64,000 bases of DNA from RHLJ01 sp048058975 (GTDB lineage: Bacteria; Bacteroidota; Rhodothermia; Balneolales; Balneolaceae), in assembly GCA_048058975.1 (NCBI GenBank), contig JBLLNP010000006.1, positions 1 to 64,000 on the forward strand, read 5' to 3'. Under the pieces are notes generated by a model, which worked only from the letters and a program-made list of their open reading frames with translations, was not told the DNA's origin and did not search any database. Below, piece after piece: positions 26,287 through 35,198 of the stretch (positions within the stretch are counted from its first letter, which is position 1; each line of letters opens with the position of its first letter). A program made the translations under genes and the position numbers.

Positions 26287-26711
26287 CAATCAACAATAGT
26301 ATATTTTTTTTCGACAGCTTTCAACGACTCCGAAATTACTAAGGAAAGTATATCAATGTCTATGTCAGAGAGTTGCTTTATATAAAAACAAGACTTCCCT
26401 GTTTTATGTGTACCTATCTTTTTCAGAAGTTCTTCATGCTTTTTAAAACCATCCATAATGTACATTGTAATAGCATTTTTCCTGTTCGAAAACCCAGTAC
26501 TAAGCATAATACCTTCTCTTCCGCTTTCATATTTATAATGATAGCTGCCAAAACCAATCATACTTGTTCCCCACATCTTGGCTTCCTTACCTGTTATTTT
26601 TTTCATTAGATCGTGTATATACCAGCAATCTTCTTTTCTTCTGGCGTCTTCGATGCTATTTAGATAATCAGAGACGGATAATTCAGTAGGTAAGGTTTTA
26701 TTTTGTGACAT
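26286..26711 (-). CDS. DUF1801 domain protein (YdhG-like)
   Basis: The protein is 141 aa. SVSDYLNSIEDARRKEDCWYIHDLMKKITG, then MWGTSMIGFGSYHYKYESGREG and FSNRKNAITMYIMDG, are the DUF1801 conserved blocks. The fold resembles a small iron-chaperone-like protein, but no reaction is established. It is the first gene of a minus-strand run (DUF1801, YwbE, SRPBCC, methyltransferase, VF530) and is divergent from the 5-oxoproline operon. Confidence 0.88.
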   Translation of the reverse strand: MSQNKTLPTELSVSDYLNSIEDARRKEDCWYIHDLMKKITGKEAKMWGTSMIGFGSYHYKYESGREGIMLSTGFSNRKNAITMYIMDGFKKHEELLKKIGTHKTGKSCFYIKQLSDIDIDILSLVISESLKAVEKKYTIVD

Positions 26712-26766
26712 TTACTCACAGTCAAGGTTATTCTTTTTGAACAGGCAGATAATAATTTTATACTGG

Positions 26767-26786
26767 GATAAATAAAAGTATTTATC
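26767..26786. promoter_or_regulatory. Palindrome in the divergent region before the 5-oxoproline operon
   Basis: GATAAATA-AAAG-TATTTATC is a perfect 8-4-8 inverted repeat in the 151-bp gap between the divergent DUF1801 and ycsG-like genes. It is inside a looser inverted repeat (TTTGAACAGGCAGATAA and its partner at 26781-26795). It is a candidate operator for the pxp operon or a leader hairpin. Confidence 0.4.
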
Positions 26787-26862
26787 TGTTTCAAATAATA
26801 ACCTTAGTAAGCATATTCGCTTCGTCTGATTTATTTCAAACAGTGTTAAATAGTTCTATAAC

Positions 26863-28095
26863 TTGAAAGAATTACTTTCTAAATATTTTGGTCCCAGTAC
26901 ACTGGTTACCGCTGCTTTTATTGGTCCGGGAACGGTTACCGTTTGTACCTTAGCAGGCGTGAGATCAGGGTATATACTACTTTGGGCTATTCTTTTTTCT
27001 GTGATTGCAACCATTGTACTTCAGGAAATGGCTGCCCGGCTTGGAGTGGTTACCCGGCAAGGGTTTGGAGAAGCAATACGGAAAGAGCTTAATCAACCGA
27101 TTATTAAAGGAGTGGCGATTTTCCTTGTATTGGGAGCAATTGTAATCGGAAATGCGGCTTACGAGGGTGGAAATATTTCTGGAGCTGTGCTGGGTTTTGA
27201 AGAACTATTCTTCGACTTTGGCACTCATGTCAATGGAATCTACATTTCCGCTTCACCTTTGATAATTGGCCTTATTGCTTTTGCTTTGCTTATTACCGGA
27301 AGTTCCAAAATTATCGAGCGGTTCCTCATTGGATTGGTACTGATGATGAGTTTAGTATTTTTGACTACTGCTTTTGTGACCAGCCCCGACTTAGGAGAGA
27401 TTGTACGTGGCTTGCTTATTCCTTCGGCTTCTTCAGACCAAATTCTTACCGTAGTTGCGTTAATCGGGACAACCGTAGTGCCCTATAACTTGTTTCTACA
27501 CGCTTCTATCGTTCAAAAGAAATATAGAGAAGTTAGTCAGCTAGGGGATTTGAGAAGAGAAAATATGACTGCGGTAATTCTGGGCGGGATTATTTCAATA
27601 AGCATCATTATTACAAGTGCAGCTACTTTATTTGGAGACAGGACAATCAACAGCGCAGCGGATATGGCATCTCAGCTGGAACCTTTGCTTGGAAGCTGGT
27701 CAGGATATTTCCTGGGGGCCGGTTTATTTGCGGCAGGAATTTCTTCGGCAATAACAGCTCCCTTGGCTGCTGCGTATGCTGCAAAAGGTATTTTAGGATG
27801 GGAAGAGGGGCTTAGATCGAAGAAATTTAAGTCCGTTTGGATGGGGATTCTTTTTATTGGGGTGCTTTTTTCGATGTTTGGTATAAACCCGGTTCAGGTG
27901 ATCCAGTTTGCCCAGATAGCCAATGGTATTTTACTTCCTCTTATTGCGATCTTCCTGTTATATCTTGTGAATAAGAAATCCTTATTAGGTGATTATATAA
28001 ACTCCAGGGCTCAGAACCTGTTTGGAATTGTGGTTGTGTTGGTGACTATTCTGATTAGTTTCAGAAGCCTTAATTCTGTATTTCAGTTTTTGTAA
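26863..28095 (+). CDS. YcsG-like NRAMP-family transporter in the 5-oxoproline operon
   Basis: The protein is 410 aa with a TTG start and about eleven membrane helices of the NRAMP fold. In metal-transporting NRAMPs helix 1 carries DPGN and helix 6 MPHN. Here helix 1 has GPGT (21-24) and helix 6 has VPYN (206-209), so the Asp, the helix 1 Asn and the helix 6 Met that bind the metal are missing. The gene overlaps pxpA (TAATG). Bacillus subtilis ycsG lies in the same context (ycsFG and kipIA). Transport of 5-oxoproline or a related acid is therefore more likely than metal uptake; this is inferred from context and lost ligands. Confidence 0.85.
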   Translation: MKELLSKYFGPSTLVTAAFIGPGTVTVCTLAGVRSGYILLWAILFSVIATIVLQEMAARLGVVTRQGFGEAIRKELNQPIIKGVAIFLVLGAIVIGNAAYEGGNISGAVLGFEELFFDFGTHVNGIYISASPLIIGLIAFALLITGSSKIIERFLIGLVLMMSLVFLTTAFVTSPDLGEIVRGLLIPSASSDQILTVVALIGTTVVPYNLFLHASIVQKKYREVSQLGDLRRENMTAVILGGIISISIIITSAATLFGDRTINSAADMASQLEPLLGSWSGYFLGAGLFAAGISSAITAPLAAAYAAKGILGWEEGLRSKKFKSVWMGILFIGVLFSMFGINPVQVIQFAQIANGILLPLIAIFLLYLVNKKSLLGDYINSRAQNLFGIVVVLVTILISFRSLNSVFQFL

Positions 28096-28853
28096 TGAGA
28101 AAAGAAATCGATCTGAACTGTGATTTAGGAGAATGGAGAACAAGTAATGGCCCAGACTTAGATGAGGCTATCATGCCATTCATATCCTCCTGTAATGTGG
28201 CTTGCGGCGGGCATATCGGAGATGAGGAATCAATGAAGAAGACTATTGAGTTGGCAAAAAGGTATAATGTTGCTATTGGTGCACATCCCGGGTATCCTGA
28301 TAAAGAAAATTTCGGTAGAGTAGTTTTGGATATCGATTTGCCAGAGTTGGAGAAAAGTATCAAAAGACAGATACAGTCTTTTTTAGTCTGTTTGGATTCA
28401 TCCGGCGTAGGGTTACATCATGTTAAGCCTCACGGCGCTTTATATAACCATGCAGCAAAAAATCAAAAAACGGCAGAAGTAGTGCTTAAAGCAATTGATT
28501 CTGTAGCTCCCGGTACTAAGGTTTATCTGCCAGTGGGATCGGTGTCGGCAACAATGGCGAAAGATTTCGGATTAAAAGTCGTCTATGAAGTTTTCGCCGA
28601 TCGCAGATACGAAGATGATTTAAGCCTCCGTTCGCGATCTTTGCCCGATTCTGTATTACATGCTGAATCAGAAGTGATTAAGCAATTAGAACTCCTTGTT
28701 TCAGAGGAGAAGGTTATTACCTATTCAGGGAAAAAAAAGCCCATAAAAACTGAAACGGTATGCCTGCACAGCGATACTCCCGGAGCAATCAATCTTGCCA
28801 GAACCATTAATTCATTTTTGAATCAACATGGAGTTTCCATTATTACTCCGTAA
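28095..28853 (+). CDS. pxpA: 5-oxoprolinase subunit PxpA (LamB/YcsF family)
   Basis: The protein is 252 aa, full length. It has DLNCDLGEW at the N-terminus, SCNVACGGHIGDEESM, AIGAHPGYPD, VKPHGALYNHA and a C-terminal VCLHSDTPGA. These are the family blocks with conserved Asp, His and Glu residues. With PxpB and PxpC it forms an ATP-dependent 5-oxoprolinase that hydrolyses cyclic 5-oxoproline, a damage product of glutamine and glutamate, to glutamate. The start overlaps the transporter stop, and its end overlaps pxpB by 26 bp. Confidence 0.95.
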   Translation: MRKEIDLNCDLGEWRTSNGPDLDEAIMPFISSCNVACGGHIGDEESMKKTIELAKRYNVAIGAHPGYPDKENFGRVVLDIDLPELEKSIKRQIQSFLVCLDSSGVGLHHVKPHGALYNHAAKNQKTAEVVLKAIDSVAPGTKVYLPVGSVSATMAKDFGLKVVYEVFADRRYEDDLSLRSRSLPDSVLHAESEVIKQLELLVSEEKVITYSGKKKPIKTETVCLHSDTPGAINLARTINSFLNQHGVSIITP

Positions 28854-29508
28854 CGGGAAATCCTGGAAAGCAAAAATTCTGGGAGAACAGGCATTGCTTC
28901 TGGAAGCCGTTGATGGCTCACTCGAAGAGGTTCATAATCTTGTTGCAGCAATCGAAGGAGCTTCCCTTGAAGGCATAATGGATATAGTTCCAGCATACAA
29001 TTCTTTGGCTTTGATTTTTGAAGAAGAGGTATGGAACCATACATCGCTAATGCAAGCCATCAGCAACCTCTCAACCGAGAATCTAACAAAAACGGCAAAT
29101 CAAAAGCTTATAGAAGTTCCTGTTTGTTATGAATTGGGTCTTGATTGGGAAGAGGTTACCGGTTTTATCGGGCTTTCAAAAGAGGAAGTCATTCTACAGC
29201 ATTCTTCTGTGATTTACACCGTGGCCATGATGGGATTTATTCCAGGATTCGTTTTTTTGGAAGGGTTAAGTAATGGACTAACTGCTCCAAGAAGATCGGA
29301 ACCCCGAACCAACATACCGTCCGGTTCTGTAGGAATTGGAGGAAGCCAAACGGGTATTTACTCTCTTGAAAGTCCGGGTGGGTGGAATATCATTGGTAGA
29401 ACGCCGACTTCTTTTTTTGATGTAACAAAATCACCTCCAACAAATTTAAAAGCAGGGGATAGGATCAGGTTCAGGCCAATATCGGAAGAGGAATTCTACC
29501 ATGAATAA
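28828..29508 (+). CDS. pxpB: 5-oxoprolinase subunit PxpB (KipI-like)
   Basis: The protein is 226 aa. LGEQALLLEAVDG at the N-terminus, IEVPVCYELGLDWEEV in the middle, then MMGFIPGFVFLEGL and PRRSEPRTNIPSGSVGIGG, are the allophanate hydrolase subunit 1 (KipI) motifs. It is the partner of PxpC; in Bacillus the homologue also inhibits the sporulation kinase KinA, for which nothing suggests a counterpart here. The start at 28828 overlaps pxpA by 26 bp, and the end overlaps pxpC by 8 bp. Confidence 0.94.
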   Translation: MEFPLLLRNGKSWKAKILGEQALLLEAVDGSLEEVHNLVAAIEGASLEGIMDIVPAYNSLALIFEEEVWNHTSLMQAISNLSTENLTKTANQKLIEVPVCYELGLDWEEVTGFIGLSKEEVILQHSSVIYTVAMMGFIPGFVFLEGLSNGLTAPRRSEPRTNIPSGSVGIGGSQTGIYSLESPGGWNIIGRTPTSFFDVTKSPPTNLKAGDRIRFRPISEEEFYHE

Positions 29509-30367
29509 GCTAAGAGTTATTGATGGTGGTTTGTTTACAACTGTGCAGGACTACGGACGACCCGGATTTCGTAAATACGGAGTTCCGGTATCAGGAGTGA
29601 TGGATATGAAATCTTTTGATCTTGCAAATAAGTTGGTCGGAAATCAAAAAGGCGGCCCATTACTTGAATGTACTTTGAGAGGAGGGAAGTATCGTTTTGA
29701 AAACAGGTCTTTGATTGCCATAACTGGTGCATTAATGAACGCAAAAATTAATGGTGGTGAAGTTTCTCAAAACTGTTCTTTGGTCGTAAAACCCGGAGAT
29801 GAACTGGAATTAGGTTTTGCATCCAGAGGATGTAGAACATACTTGGCACTAAAAGGGAATCTTGTTCTGCCAAAAATAATGGATTCATTCTCCACCTATA
29901 CTCTCGGTAAGTTTGGCGGAGTTCAAGGACGTATTTTAAAAACAGGAGACGAACTGGAGTGGGATCAACCCAAAGAAAAACTTAATCCCCGGGAAGCTTC
30001 AAAAGAGGAGATTCCTTATTTCTCTTCAAAGGTAACAGTGCGGATTATAAAGGGCCCTGAGTGGGAGTGGCTTTCCGGAGCGGTTCAGCAGGAGTTTTTA
30101 GATGTTAAGTATCAAGTAAGCAGCCAAAGCAACCGTATGGGGATTAGGTTGGAGGGAAATTCAATCGAAAGTCCGGAAAGCCAAATGATATCGAGTCCCG
30201 TTATTCCAGGAATCATTCAACTTCCACCGAACGGAAATCCTATAATTCTAATGCAGGATGGACAGACGATCGGAGGTTATCCCAGAATCGCCAAAGTACT
30301 GGATGAAGATCTCTGGCGATTGGGACAAGTTAAAGCAGGGGATACTCTGAGTTTTGTATTCTGTTAG
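29501..30367 (+). CDS. pxpC: 5-oxoprolinase subunit PxpC (KipA-like)
   Basis: The protein is 288 aa. It opens LRVIDGGLFTTVQDYGRPGFRKYGVP with SGVMDMKSFDLANKLVGN, the family signature of allophanate hydrolase subunit 2. NRMGIRLEG and the C-terminal PVIPGIIQLPPNGNPIILMQDGQTIGGYPRIAKV complete it. It forms the ATP-using catalytic pair with PxpB. It is the last gene of the ycsG-pxpABC operon and converges on an M28 peptidase. Confidence 0.94.
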   Translation: MNKLRVIDGGLFTTVQDYGRPGFRKYGVPVSGVMDMKSFDLANKLVGNQKGGPLLECTLRGGKYRFENRSLIAITGALMNAKINGGEVSQNCSLVVKPGDELELGFASRGCRTYLALKGNLVLPKIMDSFSTYTLGKFGGVQGRILKTGDELEWDQPKEKLNPREASKEEIPYFSSKVTVRIIKGPEWEWLSGAVQQEFLDVKYQVSSQSNRMGIRLEGNSIESPESQMISSPVIPGIIQLPPNGNPIILMQDGQTIGGYPRIAKVLDEDLWRLGQVKAGDTLSFVFC

Positions 30368-30394
30368 CCCGCACTTGATCAGGCTTTTTAAGGA

Positions 30395-31942
30395 TTAATT
30401 TCCTCCATCCCGGTTCACGTTTCGGGGAGTAGGCCAGGTTCGTTGTTCTCCGGTTCTTGGGTTAAGGGGAAGAACAGATTTTTCCCGGGATGTTTTCTCC
30501 AGGTCTTCGCTAGCCATATACGTCATAATAGCAGTTAGAATGGCGTTATTACGAACATCATCAAAAACGATCTTATCATAAGTATCTCTGTTGGTGTGCC
30601 AGGTGTAAGTGCCATAGTCCCAGCTTAGAGAACTCAATGAAAAAGCCGGTGCTCCTCTCGAAACGAAACTGGCATAATCTGATCCCCCGCTCGCAGGAAT
30701 CCCGGGGAAGGTAGTCTCTATCTCATTTTTAAATTCACCTGGAACGGCATCCAGCCAACGATTGATGTATTCATACGCGTGAAGGAAGCCCTGACCCGAA
30801 ATCCGAACCACTCTACCCGTTCCATTATCCTGATTGAAAAGAGCCTGTAAGCCTTCCACAATTTCAGGATTGTCATTGGCATAGGCACCGGAGCCATTCA
30901 AGCCCTGTTCTTCACTTCCCCAAAGCCCTACTATAATCGTTCTTTTTGGGTTTGGATATACTTTTTTAAGGATTCGAGCAGCTTCCATCATTGTAATGGT
31001 TCCTGTTCCGTTATCAGTTGCTCCGGTTCCACCATCCCAGGAGTCAAAATGAGCGGAAAGTATCACATACTCATCAGGGTTTTCCGTTCCGGGAATAGTT
31101 GCAATGGTATTGAAAGTCGGCACTTTGCCAAGATTTTTAGATTCTGCAACCAGTTTTACTTTCGGTTTGTTACCGTACTCAGCTAATCTCCATAGCAGTC
31201 CGTAATCTTCCAGAGAAATATCCACCATTGCTATTTCAGTAGTTCCGGCACCAAAAATTTTATTTACACCAAAACCTCTTGACCAGCGGGATTGGAAAAT
31301 CGCTGCTGCTCCTGCTTTTTCAATTTCTTCAACAATAGTTCTGCTGTTAAATCCGCTTTTGGCAATATTATCATTCCAATTCTGTGTTTGCTCCCGCCGT
31401 TCTTCCTGCATCTTTTCAAAAGATTCATCAGTCGCATATTCCTCCCAGTTGTAATCCGGCCTGCCAGTTGGTTGTGGCATTGAAACAAGTACGATTTTAC
31501 CTTTTACAGATGGAAGCCAGGCATCGAAGGCTTCCTTATCTTCCCACATTGGTAAATGAATTACTTCGGCAGTAACACCGCCTCGCTTTGTAGATGGACT
31601 CCATGCAAGTTGCATTCCTTCAAGAGTTACAACGCGCGGCTCAAGTAAGTCGATATGGGTAACTCCTCTTTGCCACCCCTGCCATTTGCCCCATTCCTGG
31701 TTTTCGGCAGATATACCCCAGTCTTCAAAGGTTTGAACAGCCCAGTTATGTGCATTTTCCATTTGCGGAGTTCCTACCAGTCTTGGACCGATCACATCGA
31801 GTAACTCATGGGCAAGAAGTTCGAGATGCGAGTTCGTTGTGGCTTCATCGACAATGTTTTGAACGATTTCTTCTGTAGTTTGAGCGATAGACAGGTTCGA
31901 GAAAAGAATTAATCCTATCAAGAAGAGAAATGATTTTTTCAA
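30395..31942 (-). CDS. Secreted M28-family zinc peptidase
   Basis: The protein is 515 aa with a signal peptide (1-20). A PA-like insert at about 120-240 precedes the M28 catalytic domain. The two-zinc ligands are visible: SAHFDSW (His298), ATDNGTG (bridging Asp310), GSEEQGLNG (catalytic Glu344 and metal Glu345) and the later YTWHTNRDTYD (His). It is therefore a complete aminopeptidase or carboxypeptidase of the Bacteroidota M28 group, acting in the periplasm or outside. It converges on pxpC; there is no operon partner on the minus strand. Confidence 0.92.
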   Translation of the reverse strand: MKKSFLFLIGLILFSNLSIAQTTEEIVQNIVDEATTNSHLELLAHELLDVIGPRLVGTPQMENAHNWAVQTFEDWGISAENQEWGKWQGWQRGVTHIDLLEPRVVTLEGMQLAWSPSTKRGGVTAEVIHLPMWEDKEAFDAWLPSVKGKIVLVSMPQPTGRPDYNWEEYATDESFEKMQEERREQTQNWNDNIAKSGFNSRTIVEEIEKAGAAAIFQSRWSRGFGVNKIFGAGTTEIAMVDISLEDYGLLWRLAEYGNKPKVKLVAESKNLGKVPTFNTIATIPGTENPDEYVILSAHFDSWDGGTGATDNGTGTITMMEAARILKKVYPNPKRTIIVGLWGSEEQGLNGSGAYANDNPEIVEGLQALFNQDNGTGRVVRISGQGFLHAYEYINRWLDAVPGEFKNEIETTFPGIPASGGSDYASFVSRGAPAFSLSSLSWDYGTYTWHTNRDTYDKIVFDDVRNNAILTAIMTYMASEDLEKTSREKSVLPLNPRTGEQRTWPTPRNVNRDGGN

Positions 31943-32090
31943 CGGATTGAGATTGATTAAAGGTTGTGAGCGAATATATGATCAACCAGCTTAAATCAGA
32001 GCACCGATTACGAACTTTAACTTATAGTCTTCTAATAAGATCCCGACTCCCTTTCAAAGCACTTGGAATAACTATTTAGTAAATCATCCA

Positions 32091-32137
32091 AAAACTAAAA
32101 AAGCCAACTTCTAATTGAAATTGGCTTTTTTAGTTTT
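32091..32137. terminator. Bidirectional terminator after tRNA-Leu
   Basis: A perfect 17-bp stem (arms AAAACTAAAAAAGCCAA and its complement) with a 13-nt loop lies just downstream of the tRNA on the minus strand. A T-rich arm follows in either direction, so it can also act on transcripts from the left. Confidence 0.8.
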
Positions 32138-32139
32138 TG

Positions 32140-32223
32140 TGCCCAAGAAAGGAATCGAACCTTCACGCCATTTCTGGCATACGTCCCTGAAACGCACGCG
32201 TCTACCAGTTCCGCCACTTGGGC
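32140..32223 (-). tRNA. tRNA-Leu (anticodon CAG)
   Basis: An 84-nt class II tRNA. The acceptor arms GCCCAAG (5' end) and CTTGGGC (3' end) pair fully, followed by discriminator A at 32140. The D-loop GGTAGACGCG, anticodon loop TTCAGGG (anticodon CAG), long variable arm and TTCGATTCC T-loop are all present. CCA is not encoded. The CAG anticodon reads CUG leucine codons. Confidence 0.97.
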
Positions 32224-32266
32224 ATAGCAAAAATTAACCTCTGATCAACCTAGTTTCAATAACTGG

Positions 32267-33073
32267 TTAAAGATTATTCAAAATCTCAACCAATCGATCC
32301 CAGGATTTATTTCTGGCTACTTTATTGGGATGATTTGATTCGAGTTCGGGATCGTCTCCGCTTCTCATAAATGCGTGTCCCGCACCTTCATAAATTTCAT
32401 AATAAAACGTGTTTTCGAATTTCACCATAGCCTGTTCAGACATCTCAATGGTTGAGTTTACGCGGTTATCATTTCCACCATAAAATCCATACACTGGTAT
32501 TTCTATTGTTTCGTATTCTGCTTCATCTCTTGGTCCCGTTCCATAGAATACCAATGCGGCCTCTATTCCATCGCCTGCGTTAGTTGCAAAGCGAAAACTT
32601 TGAGAACCTCCCCAACAAAATCCCGCCACGGCTACTTTCCCGTTTCCGGCTTTGATATCATGAGCATACGAAAGTACATGCTTTAGATCTTCAGTCACAA
32701 AATCCGGATCGAGACCATAAATAGCTGAACGGGCATCATCAGAGGTTTGGAAATCTGTTGTCTTTTCTAACCCTTCAACAGTGTTTGAAATTAAATCAGG
32801 TGCAACAGCAATAAAGCCTTTTTCGGCGAGCTGGTCTGCAAAACTTCTGGCCCAGTCGTTTAATCCTCTGTTTTCATGAATAACGATTACAACTGTAGCG
32901 TCTTCAGAAACTTCAGGATATGCTACAAAGGTGTGGAGAGTTCTGCCATTGGATTCCAGTTCAACCCATTCGTGGTGTCGGGGAGAATCTTCAAGCTGTT
33001 GAATGGCATAATCCTGAGCGTAAAGAATCGTTCCGAATAGGAAAGAAAAGAAAAAAGAGATAAAAGTTTTCAT
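32267..33073 (-). CDS. Secreted dienelactone hydrolase-like alpha/beta hydrolase
   Basis: The protein is 268 aa from the ATG at 33073 (an upstream TTG gives two more residues). A signal peptide (1-20, ending LYAQ) precedes a dienelactone-hydrolase fold. The catalytic set is Cys153 in GFCWGG, Asp202 in YGGNDNRVNS and His233 in GAGHAF; Glu67 in HENRG is the family-conserved Glu that orients the Cys. The true substrate need not be dienelactone. Export is unusual for classical DLHs but common in this group of secreted homologues. Confidence 0.88.
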   Translation of the reverse strand: MKTFISFFFSFLFGTILYAQDYAIQQLEDSPRHHEWVELESNGRTLHTFVAYPEVSEDATVVIVIHENRGLNDWARSFADQLAEKGFIAVAPDLISNTVEGLEKTTDFQTSDDARSAIYGLDPDFVTEDLKHVLSYAHDIKAGNGKVAVAGFCWGGSQSFRFATNAGDGIEAALVFYGTGPRDEAEYETIEIPVYGFYGGNDNRVNSTIEMSEQAMVKFENTFYYEIYEGAGHAFMRSGDDPELESNHPNKVARNKSWDRLVEILNNL

Positions 33074-33140
33074 GATCAAACATTGGTTATAATTTTATGT
33101 CCAATGTATCTCTTAAAGATTTAATATTAAAGCGAGATCA

Positions 33141-33518
33141 TTACTCGAATACAATCACTTTCCCTTTCCAGATTACATCGCCGTTACTACTCTTGTTAGT
33201 GCCTTTTTTATTATACCGATCATAAACAACGGGCGTACTTTCAAAATTGATGATCGCATCACCACCCATTATTCTTGCTCTGTTGAAAAGTTCTTTTCTC
33301 ATTTCCTGGCTGGACGAAAAAACATCCCCAAAAATGGTAATTTCACCTATAACTTTATATTCAGTATTTATATTCTCAGCATCAATTATTTCAACCGGAT
33401 GATCTATTGGCTTGGGAGTTCTGGGGTTAGATTCATAAGCCAGATAATGGGTTTCAACACAATTAAGAAAAACTATACTGAAAATCAGGAAAAGAGAATA
33501 GATGAATCGAATACGCAT
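33141..33518 (-). CDS. Small lipoprotein of unknown function
   Basis: The protein is 125 aa with the lipobox VFLNC (Cys20). A short domain follows with YKVIGEITIFGD, then ELFNRARIMGGDAIINFES, a pattern common in small lipoproteins that assemble as beta-sheets with a conserved helix. A bipartite KKGTNKSSNGDVIWKGK tail is present. I recognise no named family with certainty. It stands alone on the minus strand, with a divergent OsmC-like gene. Confidence 0.65.
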   Translation of the reverse strand: MRIRFIYSLFLIFSIVFLNCVETHYLAYESNPRTPKPIDHPVEIIDAENINTEYKVIGEITIFGDVFSSSQEMRKELFNRARIMGGDAIINFESTPVVYDRYNKKGTNKSSNGDVIWKGKVIVFE

Positions 33519-33604
33519 AATCTTTTGGTATATTTAGGGTGCTTATGAAAATCGGTAATTCGATTTGACAAAGAAATAACATCTAAATGTGAGATTACGC
33601 TGAT

Positions 33605-34039
33605 ATGCAGATCAAAATACACCGGCTAAATGATGCCGTGCACTTAAAAGCCGTAAACGAACATGGCCATGAAGTTCATCTTGATGGTGCGGAACAAATA
33701 GGGGGGCAGAACCTGGGATTTCGTCCTATGCAGATGTTACTGGTCGCACTCGGTTCATGTGCATCAATGGATGTACTTTCAATTCTACAAAAACAAAAAC
33801 AACAAATAGACGATTATAAAGTGTTTGTTGATGGTGAACGTGATCAGGATCAGGTTCCTTCCCTTTTTGCAGATATTCATGTACGGTTTGAGTTTAAAGG
33901 AGATCTGGATCCCCAAAAAATAGAACGGGCTATCAAGCTATCGATGGAAAAGTATTGTTCAGTAACAAAAACACTGGAAGAGACCGCTTATATAACTTCC
34001 TCATTTATTCTCAACGATCATGAAGAACAAAGAATTTGA
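33605..34039 (+). CDS. OsmC-family peroxiredoxin-like protein
   Basis: The protein is 144 aa. The two redox cysteines are Cys52 in ALGSCASMD and Cys118 in EKYCSVTKTL. The rest follows the OsmC fold (about 140 aa, normal). It should reduce organic hydroperoxides or act on small thiol-reactive molecules. It overlaps metZ by 20 bp, which couples it to a sulfhydrylase; this could reflect a joint role in sulfur or thiol chemistry (inference). Confidence 0.92.
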   Translation: MQIKIHRLNDAVHLKAVNEHGHEVHLDGAEQIGGQNLGFRPMQMLLVALGSCASMDVLSILQKQKQQIDDYKVFVDGERDQDQVPSLFADIHVRFEFKGDLDPQKIERAIKLSMEKYCSVTKTLEETAYITSSFILNDHEEQRI

Positions 34040-35198
34040 AACAAAAGCCATTCGCCATCAGGTAGAGCGAACCCAGCAAAAGGAGCATTCTGTACCTATT
34101 TTTGCTACTTCGAGCTACATGTTTGACAATGCCGAACACGCCCGGGCTTTATTTGCTAAAGAAGCAGAAGGGAATGTGTATTCCAGGTATTCAAATCCCA
34201 ATAATGATGAATTTGTAGATAAACTTTGTTTACTCGAGGGTGCAGAGGCCGGGATATCTACCGCATCAGGGATGGCGGCTATGTTTGTTAGTATCACTTC
34301 TTTTTTGAATCAGGGAGATCATATAGTTGCCTGCCGTTCAGTGTTTGGCTCTACTCATCAGATTCTTACACAGCTTTTACCTCGCTGGGGTATTACACAC
34401 ACTTACGTAGATGTACATGATGTGGATGGATGGGAGAAAGCAATCACCCCGAATACGAAAATGTTCTTTTTTGAAACTCCTTCAAACCCAGCACTGGATT
34501 TGATAGATATACAGAAAGTATCTGCTATTGCTAAGGCACATAATATTTTAGTGAATGTGGACAATTGTTTTGCTACTCCTTATCTGCAAAATCCAATTTC
34601 CTGGGGGGCAGACATCGTGACTCATTCTGCTACAAAATTTATTGATGGTCAAGGGAGAATGCTCGGGGGAGCAATTCTTGGCCGAAGAGAGCTTATGGAA
34701 GAAGTGATCTTTATGGGAAGACATACCGGACCTGCTATGTCTCCATTTAATGGATGGATTCTTTCTAAAAGCCTGGAAACTCTGGCGGTTCGGATGGATA
34801 GACATTGTTCTAATGCCTTAGAGTTAGCTAAGTTTTTAAGTGATCATAAACAGGTACAACTGGTAAAGTATCCTTTTCTTGTATCACACCCTCAGCACGA
34901 GCTTGCTAAGAAACAAATGCAGCAAGGTGGTGGCATTGTAACCTTCGAAATAAAAGGTGGACTGGATCGGGGCAGAAGGTTTCTTGATGCGTTAGAAATG
35001 TTATCACTTTCAGCAAATCTGGGTGATACCCGAAGCATAGCCACGCATCCTGCTTCTACCACGCATTCTAAACTGTCTGAGGAAGAAAGAGAAACAGTTG
35101 GGATTACTTCCGGGCTGGTTCGAATTTCAACAGGCCTGGAAAATATCAAAGACATTATCGAAGATATCGATCAGGCTTTAGGAAGGTCTTCGAATTAA
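34020..35198 (+). CDS. metZ: O-succinylhomoserine sulfhydrylase-like PLP enzyme
   Basis: The protein is 392 aa of the Cys/Met metabolism PLP family. The PLP lysine is Lys206 in HSATKFIDGQG. Other family residues are Tyr54 and Tyr57 (VYSRYSNP), the GISTASGMAA block, and the Asp in NVDNCFATP. SGLVRISTGLENIKDI is the usual C-terminal motif. FIDGQGR after the PLP lysine resembles MetZ (O-succinylhomoserine sulfhydrylase, direct sulfhydrylation to homocysteine) rather than cystathionine enzymes. A closely related acetylhomoserine enzyme cannot be excluded. It overlaps the upstream OsmC gene, and its stop overlaps the M28 gene by 4 bp. Confidence 0.88.
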   Translation: MKNKEFETKAIRHQVERTQQKEHSVPIFATSSYMFDNAEHARALFAKEAEGNVYSRYSNPNNDEFVDKLCLLEGAEAGISTASGMAAMFVSITSFLNQGDHIVACRSVFGSTHQILTQLLPRWGITHTYVDVHDVDGWEKAITPNTKMFFFETPSNPALDLIDIQKVSAIAKAHNILVNVDNCFATPYLQNPISWGADIVTHSATKFIDGQGRMLGGAILGRRELMEEVIFMGRHTGPAMSPFNGWILSKSLETLAVRMDRHCSNALELAKFLSDHKQVQLVKYPFLVSHPQHELAKKQMQQGGGIVTFEIKGGLDRGRRFLDALEMLSLSANLGDTRSIATHPASTTHSKLSEEERETVGITSGLVRISTGLENIKDIIEDIDQALGRSSN

